Below, in pieces: positions 25,991-35,330 of a DNA stretch of 64,000 nucleotides. Below the pieces are notes generated by a model. The model made no database searches. It saw only the letters and a program-made list of their open reading frames with translations, and was not told the origin of the DNA. Positions within the stretch are counted from its first letter, which is position 1. Every line of letters begins with the position of its first letter. The position numbers and the translations under genes are program-made. Source of the stretch: Marinisporobacter sp. GTDB lineage: Bacteria; Bacillota; Clostridia; Peptostreptococcales; Thermotaleaceae. Where the stretch lies: contig JAOARP010000039.1 of assembly GCA_025210525.1 (NCBI GenBank), positions 62,001 through 126,000 on the forward strand, in the 5' to 3' direction.

Positions 25991-26687
25991 AATGAACAAG
26001 TTTAAAATATATTATTTTTCCTATATAATAGATAAGGGGTATGAACATGGCTGGTAGCATATTCCCTACTTTTATTCTTTTAAACTCTAACATATTAAAG
26101 CCCAATGCCATAATTAAAAGCCCTCCTACTGATGACATTTCTCCAATAACTGCCTCTGTAAGAAAAACCTTCATAGAAGATGCTGCTAAAGTAATAATTC
26201 CTTGATAAATAAAAACCGCTATAGAAGAAAAAATAACACCTATTCCTAATGTAGAGGCAAAGACAACAGAAGTAATCCCATCAAGAACAGATTTTGCAAA
26301 AAGAGTTTGATGATCCCCTGATAATCCACTTTGAAGGGCTCCTACAATAGCCATAGAGCCTACACAAAATAAAAGACTAGCTGTGACAAAGCCTTTTGCA
26401 ATACCACCTTCCTGATCTCCCATCTTATTCCCTATATAGCCTCCTAATCGGTCTAAATTATCCTCTATTCTTAGAAATTCTCCTAGAATGCTTCCGATAA
26501 CCATACTAAAAATCACAAGAAGCACATTCTGAGTCTTTATAGCACCCATAACCCCTATTAATAGAACACTTAATCCGTTAGCTTTTATAATAGTTTCATT
26601 ATATTTTTCGGGTATTCCTCCTCTAAAGAATAAGCCTACCAAACTTCCTCCAATAATTGCTAATGCATTAACAATAGTCCCTAGCAT
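25989..26687 (-). CDS. DUF554 membrane protein
   Basis: 232 residues with six or seven hydrophobic segments and many glycines. The start MLGTIVNALAIIGGSLVGLFF and the middle SMAIVGALQSGLSGD are typical of DUF554 (YdfK-like) proteins. No function is established; a transport role is often assumed. AGGAGGG lies 6 bases before the ATG. It is a single gene between sigI and the glycosylase. Confidence 0.85.
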   Translation of the reverse strand: MLGTIVNALAIIGGSLVGLFFRGGIPEKYNETIIKANGLSVLLIGVMGAIKTQNVLLVIFSMVIGSILGEFLRIEDNLDRLGGYIGNKMGDQEGGIAKGFVTASLLFCVGSMAIVGALQSGLSGDHQTLFAKSVLDGITSVVFASTLGIGVIFSSIAVFIYQGIITLAASSMKVFLTEAVIGEMSSVGGLLIMALGFNMLEFKRIKVGNMLPAMFIPLIYYIGKIIYFKLVH

Positions 26688-26759
26688 TTTATACCCTCCT
26701 TAAAATTTTTGTCTAATTAGGTAATATTCTTTACTAGAGACAAAATTCCTTCATATAAA

Positions 26760-27641
26760 TTATTTACCAATTCCTAATTCCCTTGCATAATAAAAAAGAT
26801 ACTGCTGAGCAAAGCCTGCTTCTTCTTTAAAATGTTCTTTTGCAAAGCTTTCTATTTTCTTTAGCGTAGTTCCTTCTGGAAAATAAAAATACTCCATGAT
26901 TCTTCTTACCCATACATCTATCGGAAAAGCATCAAATTTTCCCATAGAAAAAAGTAATATACAATCTGCAACTTTAGGTCCTACTCCACTACATTTTAAC
27001 AATTCTTTTTTTGCTTTCTCCGTTGATAAATCTTTTAAGTGATATAGTTCAACCTCTCTTTCTTCTATCATTCTTACTGTCTCTACTATATACTTTGCTC
27101 GATAGCCTGTATAGCTTTCTTTGATTTCCTCAATAGATTGATCTCTCAAAGCTTCTAATTGAGGAAAATCATAATATTTTTTCCCTCTATACTTTCCTAG
27201 AAACTCCCCATATCTTTCGCATAAGCTTTCAATAGATTTTTTAATCAATGGAATACTCCGATTTGATGAAATGATGAAAGAAAGTAATATTTCCCATTCA
27301 TCTTGATTAAGAATCCTTATTCCTGTTCCATAATGAATAGCTTTTTCCATCACTACATCCATCTTTTCTAAATTTTCTTTTACAATTCCATAATCTCGAT
27401 TTAAATCAAAATAATCTACCCATATATTCAAAAACTCTTCTTTGTTGGTATTATGAAAAATGATGCTATCTTTATCCTTTAAAACGTTGATGACTCTTCC
27501 TTTGGCTACTCCTGTAAAACTTTCATCTTCTTCTTTGTTCCATCGAAAACATTGTCCACATTCAAAAATATGAGAAGGCTCAAAATCCTTTATTCCTTCT
27601 AACCTAACTTTTCCATCTTCTTCAATGATTTTATAGGTCAA
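26760..27641 (-). CDS. ogg: 8-oxoguanine DNA glycosylase (OGG1 type)
   Basis: 293 residues, starting TTG with AGGAGG 7 bases before it. FECGQCFRW at 26-34 is the OGG1 N-terminal signature. The helix-hairpin-helix GVGPKVADC holds the catalytic lysine K223, and the aspartate is D242 in FPIDVWV. It removes oxidised guanine from DNA and cuts the backbone by beta-elimination. Bacterial copies of this eukaryote-like enzyme are widespread in clostridia. It is divergent from the MATE gene. Confidence 0.88.
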   Translation of the reverse strand: MTYKIIEEDGKVRLEGIKDFEPSHIFECGQCFRWNKEEDESFTGVAKGRVINVLKDKDSIIFHNTNKEEFLNIWVDYFDLNRDYGIVKENLEKMDVVMEKAIHYGTGIRILNQDEWEILLSFIISSNRSIPLIKKSIESLCERYGEFLGKYRGKKYYDFPQLEALRDQSIEEIKESYTGYRAKYIVETVRMIEEREVELYHLKDLSTEKAKKELLKCSGVGPKVADCILLFSMGKFDAFPIDVWVRRIMEYFYFPEGTTLKKIESFAKEHFKEEAGFAQQYLFYYARELGIGK

Positions 27642-27744
27642 TATTCTTCCTCCTAAACTTTTTGATCTTTCTATTTTATATTTCTATTTTACCCAAATTT
27701 TTGTCATTCACTTTTTTTATTCATCAAATATTGATTTTATCTTA

Positions 27745-27773
27745 TTGACAAGGAAAATTTTGTCTTATACCAT
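27745..27773 (+). promoter_or_regulatory. Promoter of the MATE transporter gene
   Basis: TTGACA (27745-27750), 17 bases, then TACCAT (27768-27773). The pentamers GACAA and TTGTC form an imperfect inverted repeat across the -35 and spacer. Confidence 0.6.
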
Positions 27774-27808
27774 AGTAATTAGACTATTCGTAGGAAGGAG
27801 GAATTTTT

Positions 27809-29176
27809 TTGGAGCAACCTATAAAAAGCAATCGTCTGGGTACAGAGCCTATTGTCCCCTTATTATTTAAATTAGCTATACCTTCTATATTATCTATGTT
27901 TATTCAAGCATTTTATAACGTAGTAGATAGTATATTTGTAGCAAAATTAAGCGAAAAAGCCCTTGCAGCTCTTTCTCTTGCCTTTCCTATTCAAATGATT
28001 TTAATAGCTATTGGCGTAGGTACAGGTATAGGAACTAGCTCTTTAATCTCTCGTCTTCTTGGATCAGGAAATGAAAAAAGGGCTTCTATTGCAGCAGAAC
28101 ATGTACTAATCATTGCTGTATTTTATGGTCTATTCATCGGTCTTTTAGGAATACTTTTTTCAAAATACTTCATCAGTATGTTTACAAATGATCCTATTCT
28201 TATTGATTATGGATCTCGCTATATAAAAATCATTCTGATAGGCTCCCTTTTCGTTTTTATATCTATACTCTGTAACAATATTTTAAGAGGAGAAGGAAAC
28301 ACATTTCTTCCCATGATTACCATGTTGATCGGTTCTATTTTAAATATCATTTTAGACCCACTTATGATCTTTGGCTATGGATTCTTCCCTAAACTTGGTA
28401 TAGAAGGAGCAGCTATTGCTACAGTTTTATCAAGAGCCATTAGTAGTACATTTATTCTATTAATGTTATTTAAGGGAAAACATCAGATAAAATTGAACTT
28501 AAAAAAATTTTCCTTTGATCCAACTATTCTAAAAGACATTTATCAAGTAGGCTTTCCTTCTATGACCATGCAGTTTTTAGCCTCTTTCATGATTGCAGGG
28601 TTAAATGCTATTTTAGGAAGCTATGGAAGCACCTCTATTGCTGCATTAGGTATTTATTTTAGGCTACAATCCTTTGTTTTTATGCCTGTTTTTGGATTAA
28701 ACCAAGGATACATGCCTATTATGGGCTATAATTATGGTCATAAGAATCCTTACCGAATGAAAAAAACAATGAAAGTAGCTTTTTTCATTGCATTTACTTT
28801 CACAACCCTTGGATTTTTCATGCTTCAATTATTTCCTAGGGAATTAATCAAAATGTTTCATGATAGTCCAAAGCTTTTAGAGATTGGAACGGATACCCTT
28901 AAAACAATCAGTATAGCTTTTCCTATTATAGGGCCTGCTATTATTGGTTCTACTACCTTTCAAGCTATTGGTAAAGGCATCCCTAGTTTGATTTTATCTT
29001 TCTTGAGACAAATTATTTTACTTTTACCTTTAGCCTTTCTTTTAGCTAAAATAGATGGACTCAATCTTATATGGTATGCATTTCCTATCTCTGAATGCAT
29101 AGCTTTTATATGGATGGTCTTTTGGCTTAAGAAAACTTTAAAAACTGTTTTTTCTGATATGGAAGAAAATATCTAA
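27809..29176 (+). CDS. MATE family efflux transporter
   Basis: 455 residues in twelve membrane segments, two six-helix halves. The start (LGTEPIVPLLFKLAIPSILSMFIQAFYNVVDSIFVAKLSEKALAAL) and FGLNQGYMPIMGYNYG in the second half are classic for the clostridial MepA-like branch. The family exports drugs or metabolites against sodium or protons. It starts with TTG after AGGAGG at 7 bases. Substrate cannot be read from sequence. Confidence 0.92.
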   Translation: MEQPIKSNRLGTEPIVPLLFKLAIPSILSMFIQAFYNVVDSIFVAKLSEKALAALSLAFPIQMILIAIGVGTGIGTSSLISRLLGSGNEKRASIAAEHVLIIAVFYGLFIGLLGILFSKYFISMFTNDPILIDYGSRYIKIILIGSLFVFISILCNNILRGEGNTFLPMITMLIGSILNIILDPLMIFGYGFFPKLGIEGAAIATVLSRAISSTFILLMLFKGKHQIKLNLKKFSFDPTILKDIYQVGFPSMTMQFLASFMIAGLNAILGSYGSTSIAALGIYFRLQSFVFMPVFGLNQGYMPIMGYNYGHKNPYRMKKTMKVAFFIAFTFTTLGFFMLQLFPRELIKMFHDSPKLLEIGTDTLKTISIAFPIIGPAIIGSTTFQAIGKGIPSLILSFLRQIILLLPLAFLLAKIDGLNLIWYAFPISECIAFIWMVFWLKKTLKTVFSDMEENI

Positions 29177-29260
29177 TTCAAATAGAAATAGTATATTCAC
29201 GAAGATGAGAAAAATCATCATAAATTGAATATATAGCTAAAAAATCTATCATCTTCCTTA

Positions 29261-29289
29261 TTGAAAAAAAGTAAATATTGTTCTATAAT
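29261..29289 (+). promoter_or_regulatory. Promoter of the cobalamin riboswitch-cobT transcript
   Basis: TTGAAA (29261-29266), exactly 17 bases, TATAAT (29284-29289), ending about 17 bases before the riboswitch. Confidence 0.8.
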
Positions 29290-29305
29290 AAAATCAAATT
29301 GAATT

Positions 29306-29462
29306 TCGTAATAGGTGCCCCCTTGGGGAGAATAGGGAATGAAGTGTAATTCTTCAGCGGTCCCACCACTGTAAAGAGGAGCTTATCACAAAATGCCACT
29401 GAAACTTTTTTCGGGAAGGCGTGTTAAGCATTGAATCTGAGCCAGGAGACCTGCCTAGTACA
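29306..29462 (+). promoter_or_regulatory. Cobalamin (B12) riboswitch aptamer
   Basis: Core blocks occur in order: the AGGGAAT-like segment near 29334, GCGGTCCCACCACTGT near 29358, TGCCACTG near 29394, and the B12 box GCCAGGAGACCTGCC at 29441-29455. It binds adenosylcobalamin or a relative and turns expression of cobT off through the hairpin that follows. Confidence 0.93.
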
Positions 29463-29484
29463 GCTTATTTACATGGATAATGGT

Positions 29485-29534
29485 AAAGTTCGTGATTTGT
29501 TTGTTATGCAAATAAATCATGAACTTTTTTATTT
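29485..29534 (+). terminator. Riboswitch-controlled terminator
   Basis: A 19-base stem (29485-29503 with 29509-29527) with wobble pairs, a 5-base loop, then a T-rich tail, 43 bases before the cobT start. It is the expression platform of the riboswitch. Confidence 0.85.
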
Positions 29535-29577
29535 TATTAGTAATCAAATAAAATCTACCCTAAAGGAGAGGAAAAAT

Positions 29578-30603
29578 ATGCAATTACTCAATGAAACCCT
29601 AAAAAAAATAGATGCTCTTGATCAAGATTCTATGGAAAAAGCAAAACTGCATATAGATAGTTTATTTAAACCATTAGGAAGTTTAGGAAGATTAGAAGAA
29701 TTAGCTATTCAATTAGCCGGTATTACAAAAAATCCTTTTCCATCTGTTAATAATAAAGCAATTATTGTTATGTCAGCAGATCACGGTGTTTACGAAGAAG
29801 GGGTAGCTCCTGACCCTCAAATTATTACAGCTCTTCAAACACCTAATTTTGCCAAAGGATTAACAGGTGTATGTGCCTTAGCAAAGCAAGCTCATGCTGA
29901 TGTAGTTGTTGTAGATATAGGTATAGCAAAAGATATTGAAGAACCTAAAGTCATCAATAAAAAAATTAGATATGGTACAAGCAATATGGCAAAAGGTCCT
30001 GCTATGACAAGAGAAGAAGCTATAAAGAGCTTGGAAATCGGTATTGAAATGGTTAACGACCAAATTAAAAATGGGAAAAATTTAATTGGAACGGGTGAAA
30101 TGGGTATCGGAAATACGACTCCTAGTACTGCAATCTTTTCAGTGATGGGTAATATTAATCCTGAGGAAATTGTAGGTGTAGGTGCAGGACTTCCCACAAG
30201 AAAATTAAAACATAAAGCAACTGTTATAAAAAAAGCCATTGAAATAAATCAGCCAAATCCTGAAGATGGTATTGATATATTATCTAAAGTAGGAGGCTTT
30301 GAAATAGGTGGAATGGCAGGAACTATGTTAGGAGCTGCCGCTAAAAGGGTCCCAGTAGTTGTTGATGGTTTTATTTCTACTGCTGCTGCCCTCATTGCTA
30401 TAGCCATTGAACCAAAGGTAAAAGATTTTCTTATTGCCTCTCATCATACTGCTGAAAGAGGAGGAATGGTCGCTATGGAGCTTCTTGGTATTCCCCCCAT
30501 GTTTGATATGGGGTTAAGACTAGGAGAGGGTACTGGAGCTGCTCTTGCCTTTAATTTTATTGAAGCTTCAACCTTTATGGTAAGAGAAATGGGTAAACGC
30601 TAA
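29578..30603 (+). CDS. cobT: Nicotinate-nucleotide--dimethylbenzimidazole phosphoribosyltransferase
   Basis: 341 residues from ATG 29578, which has AAGGAGAGG at good spacing and lies after the riboswitch; the open frame upstream runs through the riboswitch and is not coding. PLGSLGRLEELAIQLA, VMSADHGVYEEGV, GEMGIGNTT and the C-terminal GLRLGEGTGAALAF, with the catalytic glutamate, are all present. It activates the lower-ligand base for cobalamin. No other cobalamin gene is adjacent, so it may serve salvage or remodelling. Confidence 0.95.
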   Translation: MQLLNETLKKIDALDQDSMEKAKLHIDSLFKPLGSLGRLEELAIQLAGITKNPFPSVNNKAIIVMSADHGVYEEGVAPDPQIITALQTPNFAKGLTGVCALAKQAHADVVVVDIGIAKDIEEPKVINKKIRYGTSNMAKGPAMTREEAIKSLEIGIEMVNDQIKNGKNLIGTGEMGIGNTTPSTAIFSVMGNINPEEIVGVGAGLPTRKLKHKATVIKKAIEINQPNPEDGIDILSKVGGFEIGGMAGTMLGAAAKRVPVVVDGFISTAAALIAIAIEPKVKDFLIASHHTAERGGMVAMELLGIPPMFDMGLRLGEGTGAALAFNFIEASTFMVREMGKR

Positions 30604-30607
30604 AGCT

Positions 30608-30646
30608 AAAAAGTCTCCCTTTCATTTAGGAAAGGGAGACTTTTTT
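30608..30646. terminator. Bidirectional terminator between cobT and the SLH protein gene
   Basis: A perfect 14-base stem (30610-30623 with 30630-30643), loop of 6, with T runs on both strands. Confidence 0.9.
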
Positions 30647-30660
30647 AATATATTAAAACT

Positions 30661-32406
30661 TTATTGAATTTTTTCTAATAATTTCTTAACTAATACTGCG
30701 CCTTCAGCTCTAGTTGCAAAATCCTTTGGTGCGAATTTACCTGTATCTCGTCCTTTTATAATCCCTATTTCATAAGCGAGCTTTACGTCCTTTAATGCCC
30801 AAGTGCTTATATCATCCTTATCTGCAAAGGACAATGCTGGTGATTGATTAATTTTTTTGTTACTTCCTTTTTTCTGATAAGCCTTCATAACAATGACTGC
30901 AATCTCTTCTCTTTTAATCCTACGGTCTGGATCAAAATTTCCATTGCCCATACCCTTTATAATTCCAGCTCTATATGCTGCTTCAATATATACTGCCTTA
31001 TTAGTATATTTTTTTACATCTTTAAAAATTCCTTCATAAGCTTTTGTAGGAATTCCTAATGCATTTATAACAAATTCTGTAAATTCTGCTCTAGTAATTT
31101 TGTCTTCTGGTTTATAAAGGTTATTTCCTTTAGCTGATAATATCCCTTTTTCACTCAAATCTAATATATAATCTTGTGCCCAATGACCACTTACATCTGT
31201 ATAGATATATTTCTTCATCCATTCATTCTTATTCTCTTCTTCTTTTATTGTAGTAAAACTCCATGTTTTACTAATGTTTCTTGCTTTTTTATCGTCAAAA
31301 GTTACTTTTCCCTTCACAGCTACAGTATACTTCTCGTTTTTTTCTAGTGGCTTAGAAGGAATAATAAATATACTATCATGAAGTTTATCATCCTTTTGTG
31401 GTGTATTAATATAGCTATTTACTACACTGCCCTTGCTATCTTTTAATGTTACTTTTTCTATAGTAAGCTTTTCAATATTCTTTTTACTAAAGTAAGATAA
31501 AGATATAGGATATCCTACTGTACCTGTCTGATTATAAAATCTAAGAGGATTAGGAATTTCATTCCCATCCCAAGAAATCGCAACATCTGTTTGATTTTCC
31601 ATAGGATATACAATCATCTGATCTTCTAAAATTGCTTTTCCACCGAAATCAAAGGTATAATATTTATCTTTCACACCATATCCTAAATCTAAAAGATATG
31701 GATTCATCCAAGCTAGTCTGTGATAAGGTGCATCTACTAACTGGTCTATTGCATCTTTATAGTCTTTTGACCCTGAGCTTACATTTTCAGCAACAAAGCT
31801 TCCTGTATATCCAAAAACACTTGCTCGATTATAAGACTGGATTCCTGTAAATCCCTTATCATTTGCAAATTCATCATGAGTAAACTTCTTATTCGCTGCC
31901 ATATAATTAGAATGCGCCATTGCTGCTGCATTTAAAGAATCATTCATCTTAAATTCAGAAATTCCTAAAAGTCTTCTATATCGGTTAGAATAATTTAATA
32001 CTTTCTTCTGTTCTTCCGAAGAATTTGGCAACTGCTCTACTGCATTTTCTCCAACACTAAACTTCCAACTTTCCTTTATGAATTTTTCTTCCCCTAAATT
32101 TATATTCAAGTCTACTTTATATTGACCTGGTTTCAGAGGCTTTTCAGGTTGATAGAAAACAATCTGCTGTTTTTTATCATATTTAGCAGAAACAGGATTT
32201 CCATTTAATTTCATATCTATTTCTTTTACCATGTTGTTATTTAAAACTAATTGCATACTTATACTAGGCTTTGATACAAGCACAGTAATATCTTTTGGTT
32301 GGGGTGGAAAATACCCCTCTACACTTTCTGCATAAGTAATTGTATATATTCCACTTATTAAAAGTATCAGAATCATCAAAAGAATATAATGATATTTGTT
32401 TTTCAT
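30661..32406 (-). CDS. CAP-domain surface protein with S-layer homology domains
   Basis: 581 residues. Signal peptide to about residue 26 (YTITYAES), a beta-rich Ig-like domain to about 125, a CAP (SCP/PR1) domain at about 140-265 (LNAAAMAHSNYMAANKKFTHDEF, then VAENVSSG), another Ig-like segment, and three SLH repeats (about 405-575: DVSGHWAQDYI, ITRAEFTEFVINALG, ATRAEGAVLVKKLL). SLH repeats hold proteins to cell-wall polymers, so this is a wall-bound surface protein. CAP function in bacteria is mostly unknown. It shares a bidirectional terminator with cobT. Confidence 0.9.
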   Translation of the reverse strand: MKNKYHYILLMILILLISGIYTITYAESVEGYFPPQPKDITVLVSKPSISMQLVLNNNMVKEIDMKLNGNPVSAKYDKKQQIVFYQPEKPLKPGQYKVDLNINLGEEKFIKESWKFSVGENAVEQLPNSSEEQKKVLNYSNRYRRLLGISEFKMNDSLNAAAMAHSNYMAANKKFTHDEFANDKGFTGIQSYNRASVFGYTGSFVAENVSSGSKDYKDAIDQLVDAPYHRLAWMNPYLLDLGYGVKDKYYTFDFGGKAILEDQMIVYPMENQTDVAISWDGNEIPNPLRFYNQTGTVGYPISLSYFSKKNIEKLTIEKVTLKDSKGSVVNSYINTPQKDDKLHDSIFIIPSKPLEKNEKYTVAVKGKVTFDDKKARNISKTWSFTTIKEEENKNEWMKKYIYTDVSGHWAQDYILDLSEKGILSAKGNNLYKPEDKITRAEFTEFVINALGIPTKAYEGIFKDVKKYTNKAVYIEAAYRAGIIKGMGNGNFDPDRRIKREEIAVIVMKAYQKKGSNKKINQSPALSFADKDDISTWALKDVKLAYEIGIIKGRDTGKFAPKDFATRAEGAVLVKKLLEKIQ

Positions 32407-32509
32407 AATCCATTCCTCCTCATATCTATTTTAATATATCTTTTGATGAATTATCCTAATTGTCTTTAAAATGTAATATTCCTTTAATATATGTAACAAT
32501 GTTGTCCCA

Positions 32510-32545
32510 TAAAAAAAAGAACCGCAAGAAATGCGATTCTTTTTT
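32510..32545 (-). terminator. Terminator of gdhA
   Basis: An 11-base stem (32516-32526 with 32532-32542) with one wobble, loop of 5, and long A/T runs on both sides. Confidence 0.8.
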
Positions 32546-32550
32546 TATTT

Positions 32551-33915
32551 TTAGTAATTTCCTTGCGCATACATTGCTTCTGCAACTTTAACAAATCCAG
32601 CAATATTTGCACCAGCAACTAAGTTATATCCGAATCCATAAGTTTCAGCAGCTTTCATAGAATTATCATGAATATTTACCATGATTTGATGAAGTTTTGC
32701 ATCTACTTCTTCTTCTGTCCAAGAATATCTCATACTGTTTTGAGCCATTTCAAGAGCAGATGTAGCAACTCCACCAGCATTTGCAGCTTTAGCAGGTCCT
32801 ACGATTACTTCATTATCTAATAAATATTTAAGTGCTTCATTTGTAGTAGGCATGTTTGCACCTTCACAAACAAACTTAATACCATTTGCAACGATTTGTT
32901 TAGCATGCTCTAAGTGAATATCATTTTGAGTAGCACATGGAATTACGATATCAACCTTAACACCCCATGGCTTTTCTCCTGGGAAGAACTCAACGCCAAA
33001 CTTATCAGCATAATCTTGTACTTTATCTCTACCAGAACCACGCATTTCTAGTAAGTAGTTGATTTTTTCGTCTGTTGAAACACCTTCTGGATCATATACA
33101 TATCCATCTGGACCTGATAGTGTAACTACTTTACCACCTAATTCAGTAACTTTTCTAGCTGTTCCCCAAGTAACATTACCAAATCCTGATAATGCAACTG
33201 TTTTTCCTTCAAAGCTAGTTCCTTCATGTTTTAACATTTCTTGACAGAAATATGTAATACCAAAGCCTGTAGCTTCTGGTCTAATTAAGCTTCCACCATA
33301 AGATAAACCTTTTCCTGTTAGCACACCATTTTCAAATGCGCCTCTGATTCTTCTATATTGTCCATAAAGGTATCCGATTTCTCTTCCACCAACACCAATA
33401 TCTCCAGCTGGAACGTCAACGTCTGGTCCAATATGTCTATATAATTCTGTCATAAAGCTTTGGCAGAATCTCATAATTTCAGCATCAGATTTTCCTCTAG
33501 GGTCAAAGTCAGAACCACCTTTACCTCCTCCTATTGGAAGACCTGTTAGTGAATTCTTTAATATTTGCTCAAATCCTAAGAATTTAATGATTCCAAGATA
33601 AACAGATGGATGAAAACGTAATCCTCCCTTATATGGTCCGATTACTCCATTAAATTGAACTCTAAATCCACGGTTTACTTGTAACTCTCCTTGATCATCA
33701 ACCCATGGTACTCTAAATAGTATTTGTCTTTCAGGCTCAACAAATCTTTCTAATAGATTTGCATCTACATACTCTGGATGTTTTTCTATTACTGGTTGTA
33801 GCGTAGGTAATACTTCTTCAACTGTTTGTAAAAACTCAGGTTGATCTGCATCAGTTTTTTTCACTTTCTCAATTACTTTTTCAATGTACTCCTGTGCATT
33901 TAATTGATTTGGCAT
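32551..33915 (-). CDS. gdhA: Glutamate dehydrogenase, hexameric NADP-type
   Basis: 454 residues, the size of the hexameric 450-residue class. GGLRFHPSVYLGIIKFLGFEQ, LPIGGGKGGSDFDP and the Rossmann stretch VALSGFGNVTWG are clear. It joins ammonia and 2-oxoglutarate, or runs in reverse to burn glutamate, which the hut pathway delivers. Coenzyme choice cannot be told surely, but the length fits NADP enzymes and clostridial NAD enzymes of this same class also exist. A good promoter and a candidate operator lie upstream. Confidence 0.95.
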   Translation of the reverse strand: MPNQLNAQEYIEKVIEKVKKTDADQPEFLQTVEEVLPTLQPVIEKHPEYVDANLLERFVEPERQILFRVPWVDDQGELQVNRGFRVQFNGVIGPYKGGLRFHPSVYLGIIKFLGFEQILKNSLTGLPIGGGKGGSDFDPRGKSDAEIMRFCQSFMTELYRHIGPDVDVPAGDIGVGGREIGYLYGQYRRIRGAFENGVLTGKGLSYGGSLIRPEATGFGITYFCQEMLKHEGTSFEGKTVALSGFGNVTWGTARKVTELGGKVVTLSGPDGYVYDPEGVSTDEKINYLLEMRGSGRDKVQDYADKFGVEFFPGEKPWGVKVDIVIPCATQNDIHLEHAKQIVANGIKFVCEGANMPTTNEALKYLLDNEVIVGPAKAANAGGVATSALEMAQNSMRYSWTEEEVDAKLHQIMVNIHDNSMKAAETYGFGYNLVAGANIAGFVKVAEAMYAQGNY

Positions 33916-33961
33916 TTTGAGACCCCCTCATTTTTTAAAAATACTAGAATTATATTTTTAT

Positions 33962-34012
33962 TCACCTTCATCATGTCAAGGTGATTATAACACAATGATT
34001 TTATATTGTAAA
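33962..34012 (-). promoter_or_regulatory. gdhA promoter with inverted repeats
   Basis: Minus strand TTTACA (34012-34007), 17 bases, TATAAT (33989-33984). A perfect 7-base inverted repeat (33962-33968 with 33978-33984) sits right over the likely transcription start, and a 16-base near-palindrome beginning TTGTGAA covers the -35; both are candidate operators. Confidence 0.7.
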
Positions 34013-34159
34013 TATTCACAATTAATTAGCATCTATTCAAAATTTAGAAAAAAAATATAATATATTGAAGAAAGAATAATCATTACAAGAAAAATTGCAT
34101 TTAACTATTCATAATATATATTGTATACTGTATATTTAGAATAAATATCCATCATTATT

Positions 34160-34972
34160 TTAAATAACAATGATTTTTTTTATATATATATTTACTGCTA
34201 AAATATTAAGGGCTGTCATATGCTCTACTTCTTTCATTATTTTTTCTTGCGCTCTTCTTGATAGCTCGTGTACAGCATTTCCATATGTAGCAATGATTTC
34301 TACATAAATACTCACCCCATTTGAATAGTTACGAACATCCACTCCAGAAACCTTATAAATCCCATCTATTTCATACGCTGTATAATTAACCAGATCACTG
34401 ATTACTTTATCCGAAATTGTGTATTTCCCCATATAACTGAAAGTAGGTCTTACTATGGATTTTTCAGATATTTGCACAGTATCATCTTTTTTCCTTCTTA
34501 AAATTTTTAGTGGATCTATAAAATATCCAGAAAAATCTTTCTTTATTTCAAAAGTAGGAACAGGAATAACATGCTTTCCATATTCTGTTCTTTGCTTTTT
34601 TGCAATTTCTCTTTCTTCCTCTGAAGAAATTTCTTCAATATATATATATTCTTCAATAGGACAAATATTCAAATGCATTGCGATTTTATCTACCATTTTT
34701 TTAGAAGTGCCTAAAATCAATATTCCTCTAGGATTTTCATCCTGAATAGCTAGTTTTACTTCTTCTCTATGATCTTCATGGGTAAAAAGAGCTGTTTTCA
34801 CTGCTGCTACAGAAGTTTTTTGCCTTTTTGCAGATTTTCCTGCAATAATTTTATTTCCTTGTATAAAAAGTCCATCATCAATGATATAAGCAATTTCTTT
34901 TTCATGGGCAAGATTTAAAGCCCTATAGCTTTTTCCTGTTCCACTTTTTCCAACAAGTGCTACCACCTTCAT
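34160..34972 (-). CDS. P-loop ATPase-like domain fused to Asp23/Gls24 domain
   Basis: 270 residues from the second ATG (34972), which has AAGGAGA at 6 bases; the first touches the site. A Walker A loop GKSGTGKS at 8-15 starts an ATP-binding domain of about 160 residues (IIDDGLFIQGNK, then ILILGTSKKM) with no clear family. Residues about 178-268 look like Asp23/Gls24: YMGKYTISDKVISDLV, GVSIYVEIIATYGNAVHELSRRAQ and AVNIYIKK. Asp23 proteins sit on the cell envelope and affect wall stress. The fusion suggests ATP-driven control of such a protein. Function unknown; it stands alone. Confidence 0.75.
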   Translation of the reverse strand: MKVVALVGKSGTGKSYRALNLAHEKEIAYIIDDGLFIQGNKIIAGKSAKRQKTSVAAVKTALFTHEDHREEVKLAIQDENPRGILILGTSKKMVDKIAMHLNICPIEEYIYIEEISSEEEREIAKKQRTEYGKHVIPVPTFEIKKDFSGYFIDPLKILRRKKDDTVQISEKSIVRPTFSYMGKYTISDKVISDLVNYTAYEIDGIYKVSGVDVRNYSNGVSIYVEIIATYGNAVHELSRRAQEKIMKEVEHMTALNILAVNIYIKKIIVI

Positions 34973-35053
34973 AAACATTCTCCTTTTCTCAATAAATATA
35001 GAATGATAATCATTATATATACCTACTTTTAGACATTTTTTTTTATTTTTTTA

Positions 35054-35082
35054 TTGTCCCCCTATGGGTATTTTGTTAAAAT
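35054..35082 (+). promoter_or_regulatory. Promoter of the ferredoxin gene
   Basis: TTGTCC (35054-35059), 17 bases, TAAAAT (35077-35082), 63 bases before the ATG. Confidence 0.6.
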
Positions 35083-35145
35083 ATAACTGTCTTAAAGATG
35101 AAGTAAACACTTAATAAAAATAAATTTTTAGAGGAGGATTTTATT

Positions 35146-35316
35146 ATGGCTTATGTAATTAATGAAGCTTGTATCAGTTGTGGAGCTTGTGAACCAGAAT
35201 GTCCAGTAAGTGCAATCAGTGCTGGAGATGACAAATATGTAATCGATGCAGGAGCATGCATTGACTGTGGTGCTTGTGCTAATGTTTGTCCTGTAGACGC
35301 ACCAGTTGCAGAATAA
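35146..35316 (+). CDS. 2[4Fe-4S] ferredoxin
   Basis: 56 residues. Two CxxCxxCxxxCP motifs, CISCGACEPECP and CIDCGACANVCP, give the two clusters of a classic clostridial ferredoxin, the low-potential electron carrier of fermentation. Length is exactly that of the family. AGGAGG lies 7 bases before the ATG. A promoter and a terminator of its own make it a single-gene unit, near the Etf/acyl-CoA dehydrogenase genes that could use it. Confidence 0.97.
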   Translation: MAYVINEACISCGACEPECPVSAISAGDDKYVIDAGACIDCGACANVCPVDAPVAE

Positions 35317-35330
35317 TATTGAATACATAA

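Noticed and set aside
29192-29233. Possible terminator after the MATE gene
   Set aside because: Inverted repeat arms exist but there is no T run; left out of the feature list.
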